Notes under the pieces: model-generated
What the model saw: the letters and a program-made list of their open reading frames with translations, nothing else
Told to the model about the DNA's origin: nothing
The model's database searches: none
Shown here: one piece after another, positions 52,601 through 61,491 of the stretch
Position numbering within the stretch: the stretch's first letter is position 1
How the letters are laid out: the number at the start of each line of letters is the position of its first letter
Translations under genes and position numbers: made by a program
Assembly (NCBI RefSeq): GCF_018531495.1
Contig: NZ_JAHDTI010000010.1
Location: forward strand, 124,001-188,000
DNA: 64,000 nt
Direction of reading: 5' to 3'
Source of the DNA: Nonomuraea sediminis
Lineage (GTDB): Bacteria > Actinomycetota > Actinomycetes > Streptosporangiales > Streptosporangiaceae

Positions 52601-53216
52601 CTACGAGCGCGACCTGCTCGGCCTGTACGTTTCCAGTCACCCGCTCGACGGCGCGGAACGCGTCCTGGAGGCCAACCGCGACACCACCATCGCCGGCCTG
52701 CTGGCCTCCGGGAGGCAGGAAGGCGCGACCCGCCTCAGCGGCATCATCTCCGGCCTGCAACGCAAGGTCACCAAGCAGGGCAGCCCGTGGGCGATCATCA
52801 CCCTCGAGGATCACGACGCCGCCGTCGAGTGCCTGATCTTCCCCAAGACCTACACGCTGTACGGCGAGGCCCTGGCGCAGGACCGGGTGATCTCCGTACG
52901 GGGACGCATCAACGTACGCGACGAGTCGTTGAGCGTCTACGGCGAGGAGATCACCCTCCTCGACGTCTCCCAGCCCGACACCGAGCCACCCGTGGTGATC
53001 TCGATCAGGGAAACCCAGCTGAACCGGCGCCTCGTCCGCGAGTTCAAACACATCCTGGCCACCCATCCCGGCCGGGCGCCCGTCCACGTGCACCTGCACC
53101 GCCCCGGCACCACCGGCCTCCTGCTGGACCTCCAGCCGTTCCGGATCGCGCCGGAACCAGCGTTCTACGGCGACGTCAAGGCCCTGCTCGGCCCCGGCGC
53201 GATCGGCCACGCATGA
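49674..53216 (+). CDS. dnaE: DNA polymerase III alpha subunit (DnaE)
   Basis: The 1180-residue product has the full length of actinobacterial DnaE. The PHP domain is at residues 1-270: HLHVHTEYSMLDG, MTDHGNVHGAYEF, GIESYVAP and NDSHYVTEDQ keep the His/Asp metal ligands that provide proofreading in mycobacterial DnaE1. The polymerase palm has PGRGSATGSIVAY and MPDVDLDFDD (about 422-431) with the catalytic Asp pair. Fingers, a helix-hairpin-helix region (SGYGFNKSHTAGYGLVSYWT) and an OB fold (GIISGLQRKVTKQGSPWAII, near 1020-1045) follow. The start is a GTG at 49674; GTGs at 49662 and 49665 are close alternatives. Neighbours are not those of a typical replicative dnaE locus, so it may be a second copy. 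Confidence 0.93.
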   Translation: MGSFVHLHVHTEYSMLDGAAKVGLLMDEVSRLGMPAVAMTDHGNVHGAYEFYQTARRTGVKPIIGIESYVAPASRHHRQPVYYSDDLALRRSDDETGAGGDVSGRGLYTHMTMWAADARGLRNLFRLQSRAWLEGHVQKYPRMDDELLAEHGQGVIATTGCPSGEVQTRLRLGQYGQAVEAAARYRDIFGAENYFLELMDHGLAIERRVRDDLLRLGKQLGLPPLATNDSHYVTEDQARAHDVLLCVGTGKRLEDANRFRFSGSGYYLQPADRMRALWDEEVPGACDNTLLIAERIGDYGDVFAHRDLTPRFPVPEGETESSWLRMQTLEGARKRYGAQPPREVLDRIDYELSVIDTMGFPGYFLVVADICGYARDHGIGLGPGRGSATGSIVAYCTGITQLDPIEHKLIFERFLNPERISMPDVDLDFDDRRRDEMIDYVTRKYGDDRVCQIVTFGTIKAKAAIKDSCRVLGLPYALGDRITKAFPAAVGGKEIPLAAIHDGQHPRHGEAAELRQMYEQDPEVKGVIDTAAGIEGLTRGTGIHAAGVILSSEPLIDVIPLVKPKADGPVITGFPFTQAEDMGLLKMDFLGLRNLTVIGDAIAGVRANKGVDIDIFDVPIDDATTYELLARGDTLGVFQLDSGGMRVLLKLMQPTTFTDIAAVNALYRPGPMEMNAHTNYALRKTGKQPVEPIHPELGEALEPILGDTYHLVVFQEQVMAIAQQLAGYSLGAADMLRRAMGKKKKEVLDAEWDRFSTGMRERGFSAGAIRAVWDVLVPFSGYGFNKSHTAGYGLVSYWTAYLKANHPCEYLAALLTSVGDDKDKMAVYLADCRRLGIKVLPPDVNASLLNFAAVDSDIRFGLGAVRNVGAGVVDAIVATREAEGAYTDFNDFLAKVPSAVCNKRVIESLAKAGAFDSLGHHRKALVAIHEQAVDAVIDVKRNEARGQDSLFGEPAHSSAFSIAIPEGEWDKATLLTYERDLLGLYVSSHPLDGAERVLEANRDTTIAGLLASGRQEGATRLSGIISGLQRKVTKQGSPWAIITLEDHDAAVECLIFPKTYTLYGEALAQDRVISVRGRINVRDESLSVYGEEITLLDVSQPDTEPPVVISIRETQLNRRLVREFKHILATHPGRAPVHVHLHRPGTTGLLLDLQPFRIAPEPAFYGDVKALLGPGAIGHA

Positions 53217-53509
53217 CCGGCGACTGGCCATGCCCCCGCTGCCACACCGACAGCGTCCTCGCCGTCCTACGCCTCCCCCACACCTGGACGAACAAGGTCC
53301 AGTGCATCAGCGAAATCCTCCTGTGCGCCCGCTGCGACGCGAACGACCCCCTGGTCACCTTCTTCACCGTCCACGGCACCGCCCGGCCGGACAACGCCCT
53401 CCAACTGGCCCGCGCCCTGCAGAACTGGGCCGCTAACGCCCGACCCCCGAAGCCGGACGAGAACGCCCTGGTAGCCGAAACCGAGGCCTGGCACCGCGGC
53501 GACCTGTGA
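53213..53509 (+). CDS. DUF6300-like small protein with two CxxC motifs
   Basis: The 98-residue protein starts MTGDWPCPRCHTDSVLAVLR and has a second pair in ILLCARCDAND, so a zinc ribbon formed by Cys7/Cys10 and a pair near residues 38-41 is likely. It continues PLVTFFTVHGTARPDNALQL and ends in a helical tail. The layout recalls DUF6300 of streptomycetes, whose function is unknown. Its ATG overlaps the dnaE stop (ATGA), which means translational coupling to the polymerase. The next gene is convergent and ends 4 nt away. Confidence 0.75.
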   Translation: MTGDWPCPRCHTDSVLAVLRLPHTWTNKVQCISEILLCARCDANDPLVTFFTVHGTARPDNALQLARALQNWAANARPPKPDENALVAETEAWHRGDL

Positions 53510-53512
53510 ACC

Positions 53513-54097
53513 TCACGGAATCCGTTCGGGAGTGAGTAGGCGGGTGACCAGGCTGTTGACGTAGGCGGGGGTGAGGGGGCCGGTGCCGAACAGGATGCGG
53601 ACGTACATCGGGGCCAGGAGGTGGTCGAGGATGTCCAGGCCTTCCGGGGGGTGTTCGCCTCGGGTGCGGGCGCGGTCGAGCATGACCTGGAGTTGGCGTC
53701 CGCGTTCGGCGAGGAAGGCGTCGCGTGCCTGGACCCCGGCGTCTCCCGCCGTGGACAGGGCGATGACCAGGCGGAGTACTGCCAGGCCGTCGGGGCCGCT
53801 GACGTCGCGGGCGACGTTGGCGGCGTAGGTGCGCAGGTCGGTGTCCAGGCTGCCGGTGTCGGGGATGGGCGAGGTCGTGGTGAGCCAGGTGATCGCGACG
53901 TCCGTGAGCAGGGCTTCGAGGTTGCCCCAGCGGCGGTAGACGCTGGTGTCGGCCACGCCTGCGCGGGCGGCGACGTCGCCCACAGTGAAGTTGCCGTAGC
54001 CGCGTTCGGCGATCAGGCCGGTGACCGCTTGGTGGACGGCGGCGCGGACGCGGGCGCTGCGTCCGCCTGGGCGACGGGCTCGCTCCTGTTCCTGCAT
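53513..54097 (-). CDS. TetR/AcrR-family regulator
   Basis: The 194-residue regulator has an HTH at about residues 15-60 (RAAVHQAVTGLIAERGYGNF, TVGDVAARAGVADTSVYRRW) and a TetR_C_16-like ligand domain. It is divergent from the maleylpyruvate-isomerase-like gene, and the 116-nt space between them holds palindromic GCAGTCA elements. It is probably the repressor of that gene and of itself. Confidence 0.9.
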   Translation of the reverse strand: MQEQERARRPGGRSARVRAAVHQAVTGLIAERGYGNFTVGDVAARAGVADTSVYRRWGNLEALLTDVAITWLTTTSPIPDTGSLDTDLRTYAANVARDVSGPDGLAVLRLVIALSTAGDAGVQARDAFLAERGRQLQVMLDRARTRGEHPPEGLDILDHLLAPMYVRILFGTGPLTPAYVNSLVTRLLTPERIP

Positions 54098-54111
54098 GCG
54101 GCCACCTTAAC

Positions 54112-54176
54112 GCAGTCATGACTTGCGTTTGCGTGAGCGCGCCCCCTACAGTCCTCCTAATGCAGCCCTTGACTGC
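54112..54176. promoter_or_regulatory. Two GCAGTCA palindromes between TetR and its divergent gene
   Basis: The first site (54112-54126) contains the perfect 10-bp palindrome AGTCATGACT at 54114-54123. The second (54162-54176) is GCAGCCCTTGACTGC, which read on the other strand also begins GCAGTCA. Both lie in the divergent spacer and are good candidates for TetR binding. Confidence 0.55.
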
Positions 54177-54213
54177 TTTATGAGGTTCCTGAACACAGAT
54201 GTGGAGTATCGAG

Positions 54214-54789
54214 ATGAGCAGCGTGATCGACCGGATCGACCAGGCCATCGCCATGACGGCCGGCATCGTCAAGGGCATCACCGACGATCGGCTCGCCGCC
54301 CCCACGCCCTGCCCGGAGTGGGACGTGCGCACCGAACTCAACCATCTGGTCGGCGGCATGCGGATCTTCGCCGCCGAGCTCACGGGCACCGATCCCGCCG
54401 GCGCGCACGAGGACGACTGGCTGGGCGGCGACCCGCACGCCGCCTTCGCCGTCGCCGCCGACCTCGATCGCGCGGCCTGGCACCGCCCCGGCGCCCTGGA
54501 GACGACCGTGCGCCTGGGGTTCGGTGCCGTCCCCGGGCCGATGGCCGCGCTGATCCACCTCACCGAAGTCCTGGTGCACGGCGTGGACCTGGCCGTCGCC
54601 ACCGACCAGGAACACCTCGTCGACGAGCAGGCCTGCGAGCACCTGCTCACCACCATGCGCGGCATGGACTTCGACGCCTTCCGCCGCCCCGGCATGTTCG
54701 CCGCCGAAGCACCGGCCCCCGCCGGCGCCCCGGCCCATCGACGCCTCCTGGCCTTCCTCGGGCGCGACCTCCAACCAGCCGCCTCCTAA
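54214..54789 (+). CDS. Maleylpyruvate isomerase/DinB-fold (TIGR03086-like) protein
   Basis: The 191-residue protein begins SVIDRIDQAIAMTAGIVKGI and has the family motif TPCPEWDVRTELNHLVGGM near 45, with potential metal-binding His residues in ELNHLVGG and LIHLTEVLVHGVDLA. The four-helix fold is that of mycothiol-dependent enzymes. The actual reaction is unknown; some relatives detoxify with mycothiol. An ATG at 54214 has GGAG 7 nt upstream and was preferred over an ATG at 54199. It overlaps the convergent cupin gene by 4 nt at its end. Confidence 0.85.
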   Translation: MSSVIDRIDQAIAMTAGIVKGITDDRLAAPTPCPEWDVRTELNHLVGGMRIFAAELTGTDPAGAHEDDWLGGDPHAAFAVAADLDRAAWHRPGALETTVRLGFGAVPGPMAALIHLTEVLVHGVDLAVATDQEHLVDEQACEHLLTTMRGMDFDAFRRPGMFAAEAPAPAGAPAHRRLLAFLGRDLQPAAS

Positions 54790-55175
54790 GGTCCGGTTCG
54801 CTTCTGGAGTCGGGTGCCGTGGGGCAGGGTGATGGTCAGGATGTTGCTGGGGACGTCCAGTTCGATGCGGTGCCAGCGTCCGCGCGGGACGATGGCGGCG
54901 GTTCCGGCCGTCAGCCTGATCACTTCCTCTTCCTGTCCGGGCAGCTCCGGGCGGAGGTAGAGGCGGATCTTCCCGATCAGGCAGGACACGATCTTCTCGG
55001 CCTCGGGGTGGATCTCCCAGTGATCGGCGTGGACGTCGGCGTCGGTCTTCGCGTGGAAGGCCGTGAGCTGCCAGGCGTCCTGGTCGGGGTCCTTTGCCGG
55101 CTTCCTGGCGTGGATCGTGCCGCCTTGGCGAAGGTGGATGGAGGAGGCGAAGAGATCGATCGGGACGACGGTCAT
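54786..55175 (-). CDS. Small cupin-domain protein
   Basis: The 129-residue protein has a single cupin barrel, with FHAKTDADVHADHWEIHPEA supplying His/Glu metal ligands and VPRGRWHRIELDVPSNILTI the second cupin motif with its His. The initial MTVVPIDLFASSIHLRQGG forms the dimer strand. An ATG at 55175 was chosen because longer in-frame extensions enter the upstream gene and are Arg-rich. The function may be sensing or dioxygenation; it follows the beta-lactamase-like gene in the same operon. Confidence 0.85.
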   Translation of the reverse strand: MTVVPIDLFASSIHLRQGGTIHARKPAKDPDQDAWQLTAFHAKTDADVHADHWEIHPEAEKIVSCLIGKIRLYLRPELPGQEEEVIRLTAGTAAIVPRGRWHRIELDVPSNILTITLPHGTRLQKRTGP

Positions 55176-55189
55176 GTCATCACCGCAGT

Positions 55190-56410
55190 TCAGCCCTCGT
55201 AGAGCGCTTGCCGGGTGAAGGCCGACAGCGCGTCGTCGATGGGGTGGCGTTGCGGCCTGCCCGAGGAGTCCGGCTCGTTCCACCTGGCGAGGTTCAGCGC
55301 GACGGACAGCTGCCGCTTGCCGTCGGCGCTTGCCAGGGACATCGTCACGGCTCCCCAGGCCGTGCCCTCGTGGCCCCAGAAGGTGCCGCAACCCGGGATC
55401 TCGACCTTCTGGAGACCGAGGCCGTACTCGATCGTGCGCTGCCCGTCCTGGGTCCGGACCGGGACCGTACGCCGCATCTGCGCCAGCGAGGAAGAGTTGA
55501 CGATCTCGCCGCCGAAGAGCATCCCGTAGAAACGGTTGAGATCCTCCGGGGTCGACACCAGGGCGGCCCCCGGCCCCACCCAGGACATGTCGTAGACGCT
55601 GTAGTCGCGCGGCGGGTCGATCAGGCCGTACATCGCCTCGTACATCCGCGGGTGCGGCCCCTCGAGACGCGGCCCGTCAGGGAACGTGGTGTGCCTGAGC
55701 CCGGCGCGGTCGATGACGTTCTGAGTGATGCACTGCTCGGCAGTGGTTCCGGTCACCTGCTCCAGGAGCAAGCCGAGGATCAGGTAGTTGGTGTTGGAGT
55801 ACACCCCCGGCGAGCTTCCGGGCTCGCCTACGGCGGGCGCCGTGAGCCCCATCTCGATCAGCTCGGCCGGGCTGAAGCTCCTGAGCCGGTTGTCGTCCAG
55901 GCTCTCGGGCGAAATGTCCGGCAGGGAAGGAAGCTTCGCGAGGGACGGGAACGCGTAGGGCAGGTACTCGGCGAGGCCGCTGGTGTGGTTGAGCAGCATC
56001 CGAACCGTGATCTTCTCCCCGCGCTCCCCCGGCACCAGCCACGGAAGGTGGTCGCCGATCGGCGCGTCGAGCCGGATCCGCCCCTTCTCGACCTCCTGCA
56101 GGATCGCGGCGGCGGTGAAGGTCTTGGTGATGCTGCCGACGCGCTGCAGCATGTCGGGCGTGACGGGCTCTCCGGTCCTGACATCGGCGACGCCCGAAGC
56201 GCCGCGCCATACCCGGTCGCCATCGCGCACCTCGGCGTACACGCCCGGCATCCCCGCGCGGTGGACGCCGTCCAAGGCGGACTTCAGCGCCGCGGGATCG
56301 AAACCGGTCGTCGAGCTCGGGCCGGCGGCCGGCACAGCACTCGTCTCCTCAGGTGCGGGAACTGCCGCCACCAACCCCGCGCTCGCGGACGTCTCCACTC
56401 GGTTCTTCAA
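55190..56410 (-). CDS. Serine hydrolase of the class C beta-lactamase/D-Ala-D-Ala carboxypeptidase family
   Basis: The 406-residue enzyme has the SxxK active site in VGSITKTFTAAAIL (about residue 92), the Tyr motif YSNTNYLILGLLLEQ near 204, and GHEGTAWG near 351 in place of the KTG box. This is the pattern of beta-lactamase-fold esterases and peptidases (AmpC-like, DUF/EstB group). A TTG start has GAGAGG upstream. No clear signal peptide is seen (SAGLVAAVPAPEE is weakly hydrophobic), so either the protein is cytoplasmic or its N-terminus is shortened. The cupin gene follows after 14 nt. Confidence 0.87.
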   Translation of the reverse strand: MKNRVETSASAGLVAAVPAPEETSAVPAAGPSSTTGFDPAALKSALDGVHRAGMPGVYAEVRDGDRVWRGASGVADVRTGEPVTPDMLQRVGSITKTFTAAAILQEVEKGRIRLDAPIGDHLPWLVPGERGEKITVRMLLNHTSGLAEYLPYAFPSLAKLPSLPDISPESLDDNRLRSFSPAELIEMGLTAPAVGEPGSSPGVYSNTNYLILGLLLEQVTGTTAEQCITQNVIDRAGLRHTTFPDGPRLEGPHPRMYEAMYGLIDPPRDYSVYDMSWVGPGAALVSTPEDLNRFYGMLFGGEIVNSSSLAQMRRTVPVRTQDGQRTIEYGLGLQKVEIPGCGTFWGHEGTAWGAVTMSLASADGKRQLSVALNLARWNEPDSSGRPQRHPIDDALSAFTRQALYEG

Positions 56411-56432
56411 GACAGCGGTCCTCTCGTGATCA

Positions 56433-56460
56433 ATCCACGGGTACGGCAGGCCCCGTGGAT
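56433..56460. terminator. Perfect 9-bp hairpin between AraC-like and beta-lactamase-like genes
   Basis: ATCCACGGG (56433-56441) and CCCGTGGAT (56452-56460) are exact inverted arms with a 10-nt loop. It ends the upstream minus-strand regulator gene or lies in the leader of the beta-lactamase-like gene, 23 nt before its start, where it could act as an attenuator or operator. Confidence 0.45.
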
Positions 56461-56630
56461 CCGCATGACCGCAATCGTCGTCCAGGCGCTGCTCAGGGGC
56501 GTCGCACAGGCGAAGTCATCTGCCGCTACTGCCCCGGGATCAACGACCGGCCTGCCTACGACGCCGGGAGTACTCACCTACGCCGCAGGCATGACCGGGC
56601 ACGGCGACACCGACCAGGGCAGCCGCCGGC

Positions 56631-57620
56631 TCATGGGCGGTCGTACGGTGACCCGCCGGCGGTCCTGGCGCGGAAGGTGCGGCGGTAGGTGTCCGGTGGC
56701 ACGCCGACCGTCCGGCTGAAGTGGCGGCGCAGCGTCGTGGCGGTGCCCATGCCGGTGGCCGTCGCGATGGCGTCGACGCCGTCGTCGGTCGTCTCCAGCA
56801 GCTCCTGGGCGTGGCGGATCCGCTGGGTCAGCAACCATTGCAGCGGCGTCGTCCCGGTCACCGACCTGAAGTGGCGGCCCAGGTTGCGCGCGCTCATGCC
56901 CGCCTGCCTGGCCAGGTCCTCCACGGTCAGCGGCTGACCCAGCCGTTCGATCACCCAGGGGAAGAGCCCGGCGAGCGGGTGGTTGCCCGGGGCGGGCACG
57001 GGAGTGGTGACGAACTGGGCCTGGCCGCCGTCCCTGTGCGGCGGCACGACCAGGCGGCGGGCGACCGCGTTGGCGACCGACGAGCCGCGGTCGAGCCGGA
57101 CGAGGTGCAGGCACAGATCCATGGCGGCCGCCTTGCCCGCGGAGGTGAGCACGCTGCCGTTGTCCACGTAGAGGACGTCCGGATCCACCTCCACCTGCGG
57201 ATAGCGGGCGGCCAGGACGCGGGTGTGCGCCCAGTGGGTGGTCGCCCGCCTGCCGTTCAGCAGCCCCGCGGCGGCCAGCACGAACGCGCCCGTGCAGAGG
57301 GACACCACCCGCGCGCCTGCCTCGTGGGCCGCGCGCACCGCGTCGACCAGGTCGGCGGGCGGATCGACGTCGACGTCGGCCCAGCCGGGAATGATCACGG
57401 TGTCCGCACGCGCGAGCCTGTCCAGGCCGTGGTCGGGCTCCAGCAGGAACCGCCCGGCTCGCACGGTGCCTGGCCCGCAGACGACGAGGCTGTACCAGGG
57501 GTCCGCCACGCCGTCCGGGGCGGTGCCGAAGACCTCGTATGCCATGGACAGTTCGAGGTGCAGCATCCCGTCGGTGACGGCCAGCGCGACAGCGACCATG
57601 TCCGGAATTGTATGCATCAT
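56631..57620 (-). CDS. GlxA-like regulator: DJ-1/PfpI domain plus AraC HTH
   Basis: The 329-residue protein starts MMHTIPDMVAVALAVTDGML and has a DJ-1/PfpI-type domain with the nucleophile-elbow-like VVSLCTGAFVLAAAGLLNG (Cys near 122). It then has two AraC HTH motifs in the last 100 residues (LTVEDLARQAGMSARNLGRH, VDAIATATGMGTATTLRRHF). This is the GlxA family of transcriptional regulators. The ATG at 57620 is preferred, with a GTG six codons upstream as alternative. It is divergent from the saccharopine-dehydrogenase-like gene (80 nt apart), its likely target. Confidence 0.9.
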   Translation of the reverse strand: MMHTIPDMVAVALAVTDGMLHLELSMAYEVFGTAPDGVADPWYSLVVCGPGTVRAGRFLLEPDHGLDRLARADTVIIPGWADVDVDPPADLVDAVRAAHEAGARVVSLCTGAFVLAAAGLLNGRRATTHWAHTRVLAARYPQVEVDPDVLYVDNGSVLTSAGKAAAMDLCLHLVRLDRGSSVANAVARRLVVPPHRDGGQAQFVTTPVPAPGNHPLAGLFPWVIERLGQPLTVEDLARQAGMSARNLGRHFRSVTGTTPLQWLLTQRIRHAQELLETTDDGVDAIATATGMGTATTLRRHFSRTVGVPPDTYRRTFRARTAGGSPYDRP

Positions 57621-57700
57621 GGCGTTCCAGACGCTCACGGTGAGATGCCCGCCTTCGCCAGGATGGCGGCGGCACATCATGCGAGCGCGGGGAGAAACCC

Positions 57701-58720
57701 ATGAAGTCGGTGGCGGTATTCGGTGCTTACGGGCACACAGGGCGGTTCGTGGTGGCGCGGCTGCGGGAGCGCGGCTTCCTCCCGGTGGTCTCCGGCCGCG
57801 ACGCCGGCAAGCTCGCGGCGGCGCACCCCGGACTCGACGCCCGCCCCGCGTCCGCCGACGACCCGGCCTCGCTCGACCGCGCACTGGCCGGTACGGTCGC
57901 CGTGATCAACTGCGCCGGGCCCTTCGCCACGACGGCCGCTCCCGTGATCGAGGCGGCACTGCGCGCCGGGATCCCGTACGTGGACGTGGCGGCCGAGATC
58001 GAGGCCAACCTCGACACGTTCGCGCACTTCGCCGACCGGGCCCGCGCCGCCGGCACGGTGGTCGTCCCCGCGATGGCCTTCTACGGCGGGCTCGGCGACC
58101 TGATGGTCACCGCCGCGATGGGCGACTGGACGGAGGCCGACGAGGCGCACATCGCGTACGGGCTGAACAGCTGGCACCCCACCGAGGGGACCCGAACCGC
58201 GGGGGCGGTCTCCCGCCGGCGGCGGGACGGCCGGCGCGTCCGCTACACCGGCGGGCGGCTGGAGTACCGCCACGACGACCCGCCGGCCCTGGAGTGGACC
58301 TTCCCCGCTCCGATGGGTCCGCGGGCGGTCATCGGCGAGTTCACGATGGCCGACGTCGTCACCGTCCCCAGCCACCTGCCCATCCCCGAGGTGCGCACCT
58401 ACATGACGGTCGAGGCGGCCAGGGACGTGTCGGCCCAGGACACGCCGGCGCCGGTCGCGGCCGACGAGCACGGCCGGTCCGCGCAGACGTTCCTCGTCGA
58501 CGTCGTCGTACGCTCGGGCTCGCGTGAACGGCGAGCCGTGGCGAGCGGCCAGGACATCTACGCCGTCACCGCGCCGCTCGCGGTCGAAGCGGTCGAACGC
58601 ATCCTCACGGGACGCACCAGGACGACCGGCGTCGCCTCCGCCGGTGAGATGTTCGACGCGGCCGACTTCCTCCGCGCGCTGTCCTCACACCTCTCCCTGG
58701 AACTCCTCGCGACCGCCTGA
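57701..58720 (+). CDS. Saccharopine dehydrogenase-like NAD(P)-binding reductase
   Basis: The 339-residue protein begins SVAVFGAYGHTGRFVVARLR (GxYGxTGR dinucleotide-binding loop) and has VINCAGPFATTAAPVIEAAL and YVDVAAEIEANLDTF, as in saccharopine-dehydrogenase/trans-acting enoyl-reductase-like proteins. The C-terminal half carries an unknown substrate domain (YMTVEAARDVSAQDTPAPVA). A GGGGAGAAA element precedes the ATG. The divergent GlxA-type regulator probably controls it. Confidence 0.87.
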   Translation: MKSVAVFGAYGHTGRFVVARLRERGFLPVVSGRDAGKLAAAHPGLDARPASADDPASLDRALAGTVAVINCAGPFATTAAPVIEAALRAGIPYVDVAAEIEANLDTFAHFADRARAAGTVVVPAMAFYGGLGDLMVTAAMGDWTEADEAHIAYGLNSWHPTEGTRTAGAVSRRRRDGRRVRYTGGRLEYRHDDPPALEWTFPAPMGPRAVIGEFTMADVVTVPSHLPIPEVRTYMTVEAARDVSAQDTPAPVAADEHGRSAQTFLVDVVVRSGSRERRAVASGQDIYAVTAPLAVEAVERILTGRTRTTGVASAGEMFDAADFLRALSSHLSLELLATA

Positions 58721-58747
58721 GCAGGTCACGCGGGCGTGGAGGCCGGG

Positions 58748-59461
58748 TCATGCCGGTCGGTCGGTGAGGTAGGCCTCCAGAGCGGCGGCGGCGGTGAGCA
58801 TGGCGCGACTCCTGGTGGCGAGACGGGCGTGCCAGTTGCGCAGGGTCGACTCCAGCGGTGCGACGCCTCCGGCGGAGCGGACCTGGGCGATCAGCGGGGC
58901 GATCTGCTCCAGCAGGTAGCCGCCCCGTCTGAGCTGGTGGGCCAGCCGGGCGTCGCGTACGTCGGACGCGCTGTAGACCCGGTAGCCCGTCAGCGGGTCG
59001 CGGCGCGGCTGGACCAGGCCGGCGTGTTCCCATTTGCGCAGCGTGGCCGGGCGAAGACCGAGCCTCTTCGCCAGGGGGCCGATGAAGGTGTCGCCGCGTT
59101 CCTGCGGCACGGGGGCCAGGTCGCGGAGCGCGGCTTCGACGGCCTGCAGGGTGCGGCGGTCGTCGAGGAGCTGGGCGTGGCTCTCGTCGATGATCCGCAG
59201 CGCGTCCTCTGTCACGTCCCGGTTGATCGCCTGCATGATCGACGTGGCGGTCGCGTGGCCGTGTCCTGGCACGAGGGCGAGGAAGGCGCGCAGGGCTTGT
59301 GCGTGCAGCGGCGTGTAGGTCCGATAGCCGTGAGGGGTGCGTTCGGCGGCGGGCAGGATGCCCGCCTCCTCGTAATTCCTGACCGCCTGCGTGGACAGAC
59401 CGTGCTCGCGCGCCAGGTCGACCGGCCTGAGGCGCTTGACGTATTGAAGGTTTCGTCCCAT
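58748..59461 (-). CDS. MerR-family transcriptional regulator (TioE-like)
   Basis: The 237-residue regulator has two MerR-like segments. The first is an N-terminal HTH (LRPVDLAREHGLSTQAVRNY, EEAGILPAAERTPHGYRTYT). The second, at about 125-160, is RLGLRPATLRKWEHAGLVQP followed by RDPLTGYRVYSASDVRDARL. A tandem of two MerR_1 motifs is typical of TioE-like regulators linked to secondary metabolism. The ATG at 59461 was selected over upstream in-frame codons. It lies 75 nt behind the UgpC-type ATPase on the same strand. Confidence 0.87.
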   Translation of the reverse strand: MGRNLQYVKRLRPVDLAREHGLSTQAVRNYEEAGILPAAERTPHGYRTYTPLHAQALRAFLALVPGHGHATATSIMQAINRDVTEDALRIIDESHAQLLDDRRTLQAVEAALRDLAPVPQERGDTFIGPLAKRLGLRPATLRKWEHAGLVQPRRDPLTGYRVYSASDVRDARLAHQLRRGGYLLEQIAPLIAQVRSAGGVAPLESTLRNWHARLATRSRAMLTAAAALEAYLTDRPA

Positions 59462-59536
59462 GACCCTGCCGATATCGCGGAAAAGCTTACAAAGCAGTTC
59501 CACGATACCGTCACAGGGCTGCAACCTCGTCGGCGA

Positions 59537-60667
<1,131 letters not shown>

Positions 60668-60677
60668 CGGTCTCTCC

Positions 60678-61490
60678 TTACATTCGCGGCCGGCCGTACG
60701 GGACGTCGACGAGCAGCAGGCGGGCGCCGAGCCTGCGGACGGCCCGCTCCTCGTCCTGCGGTACGCCCCGATCGGTGATCACGGCGTCGTAGGCGCTGAC
60801 GTCGCGGTGGCTGAAGGGCGCGTGGCGGCCGAACTTGGTGGAGTCCACGAGCAGCAGGTGCTGCCCGGACGCGTCGAGCATCGCCTCCTTGACCGCGGCG
60901 TGGCCCCGGATCGGGTGGTAGAGGCGGCCGCGGGTGATGGCGACCGCCGACATGAGCGCCAGGTCTGCGTGCAGCCGCTGCAGGGCGCGTGACACCTCGG
61001 GCCCGACCGTCGAGTCGAAGACGCTCTGGTAGTCGCCGCCCAGCAGCACCGCTTCGCTGCGCTCGGTGGCGGCCACGATGCGCGCGATCAAGACGGAGTT
61101 GGTGACCACCGTGTAGGCGCCGCGCTCGTCGAGCCGCCGGGCCAGGGGGAACAGCGTCGTGGAGTCGTCCATGAGGATCACTCCTCTGGGCGGCAGCAGC
61201 CCCAGGGCGGCCTCGGCGATCGCTTCCTTCTCCGCCAGCCGGACCTGCCTGCGCAGTTCCGCGGGGACCTCGGTGGTGACGGCCGCGACGATCACCGCGC
61301 GGCCGCGGTACTTGCGCAGCAGGGAACGGCCGGCCAGCGCGTCCAGGTCCCGATGCATGGTCATCAGGCTGACGCCGAACTCCCCCGCCAGCTCGGCGAT
61401 GCCCGCCTCCCCCGCTGCGGCGACGCGCGTGAGCACCGCCCGCCGTCGCTCCTCGAGGCCTGCGGTCGTGGTCCTGGCTCTCGCCATGCC
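60678..61490 (-). CDS. DeoR/GlpR-family repressor
   Basis: The 270-residue regulator has an N-terminal DeoR HTH (RRAVLTRVAAAGEAGIAELA, GEFGVSLMTMHRDLDALAGR) and a phosphosugar-binding domain with LGLLPPRGVILMDDSTTLFP, YTVVTNSVLIARIVAAT and HLLLVDSTKFGRHAPF. It is embedded inside the sugar operon, between the dehydrogenase and the ATPase, with 1 nt before and 10 nt after. It probably represses the operon until a sugar phosphate or polyol is present. The ATG at 61490 follows GGAGTG closely. Confidence 0.9.
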   Translation of the reverse strand, partial: GMARARTTTAGLEERRRAVLTRVAAAGEAGIAELAGEFGVSLMTMHRDLDALAGRSLLRKYRGRAVIVAAVTTEVPAELRRQVRLAEKEAIAEAALGLLPPRGVILMDDSTTLFPLARRLDERGAYTVVTNSVLIARIVAATERSEAVLLGGDYQSVFDSTVGPEVSRALQRLHADLALMSAVAITRGRLYHPIRGHAAVKEAMLDASGQHLLLVDSTKFGRHAPFSHRDVSAYDAVITDRGVPQDEERAVRRLGARLLLVDVPYGRPRM

Positions 61491-61491
61491 A

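Noticed and set aside
50160-53231. 1023-codon open frame antisense to dnaE
   Set aside because: It mirrors the high G/C third-position bias of dnaE on the other strand and has a low-complexity Val/Gly/Asp/Arg-rich composition without any domain motif.
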